From Telmatactis stephensoni (lineage: Eukaryota > Cnidaria > Anthozoa > Actiniaria > Isophelliidae): a DNA stretch of 64,000 bases. A program made the position numbers and the translations under genes. The stretch covers positions 434,001-498,000 of the forward strand of contig JALIZF010001940.1 in the NCBI GenBank assembly GCA_029948255.1, given 5' to 3'. Below are positions 63,879 to 64,000 of this stretch, piece by piece; positions within the stretch are counted from its first letter, which is position 1; every line of letters begins with the position of its first letter. The notes beneath the pieces are model-generated. The model was not told the DNA's origin. It worked only from the letters and a program-made list of their open reading frames with translations, and searched no databases.

Positions 63879-64000
63879 TTATGCCTTATCGATCATATTG
63901 GCCAAGGCGTCGTTGAATTTGAGTAAGTTCGCGCCACAATATCCGTTCTTGCAGCTGAGGCCTGTCTCACAGGACAATGACATGTACATAAGAAACTTAT
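63879..64000 (-). CDS. Last exon of a cysteine-rich protein (partial)
   Basis: The minus strand is open from the right edge to TAA at 63879-63881. The end of the protein reads SCETGLSCKNGYC, then GANLLKFNDALANMIDKA and the stop. The spacing C-x5-C-x4-C with KNGYC resembles the last turns of small secreted cysteine-rich domains. No acceptor is visible before the edge, so the exon continues outside. A poly(A) signal follows at a normal distance. The family is not recognised; another frame is also open here, so this call is moderate. Confidence 0.5.
   Translation of the reverse strand, partial: KFLMYMSLSCETGLSCKNGYCGANLLKFNDALANMIDKA

Overview
This is nuclear DNA of an animal, most likely an anthozoan cnidarian such as a stony coral or sea anemone. 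The case rests on an intronless class A GPCR, an intact BEL/Pao retrotransposon, a lineage-specific cluster of C2H2 zinc-finger genes, split exons with GT/AG boundaries, AT-rich sequence and a very high density of short inverted-repeat transposons. The species cannot be fixed from sequence alone, and nothing looks bacterial.

Layout. (1) 1-4.2 kb, minus strand: the 5' part of an immunoglobulin-superfamily gene. Four exons with matching splice phases encode a signal peptide, an atypical Ig domain split over two exons, and a canonical Ig domain; the gene runs off the left edge. A 1.08-kb array of about 63 copies of a 17-bp repeat lies just upstream of its start codon. (2) 5.4-16.5 kb: mostly gene-free DNA with many foldback elements, several with perfect 8-10 bp target-site duplications (TSDs). 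It also holds a single-exon rhodopsin-like GPCR (11.1-12.3 kb, minus) and a possible LTR fragment. (3) 16.49-24.16 kb: a complete BEL/Pao element with identical 257-bp LTRs, a 5-bp TSD and one uninterrupted 2,267-residue Gag-Pol frame. (4) 24.4-61.9 kb: a tandem family of zinc-finger genes on the minus strand, called A, B, C and D here. All share an unfamiliar N-terminal region and a splice acceptor about 50-60 bp before the ATG. Four copies of a conserved upstream block (a candidate promoter or 5' exon with an AAGATGGC core) accompany them, and a fifth block lies further right without a gene. Gene D has one in-frame TGA; gene B is truncated, with decayed finger remnants behind it. Between the genes are three arrays of one 71-bp satellite, a 4.1-kb repeated composite, and nested foldback transposons. 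One of these carries a broken zinc-finger/SWIM-like gene and another a helicase-like fragment. (5) 60-64 kb: foldback elements, a tRNA-headed SINE, and at the right edge the last coding segment of a cysteine-rich protein with a poly(A) signal.

The most notable system is the zinc-finger cluster. It was built by segmental duplication, with changing finger number, decay by single nonsense changes or deletion junctions, and co-duplicated upstream blocks, in DNA saturated with inverted-repeat elements. A link between the fingers and the neighbouring repeats is plausible but not shown by the sequence.
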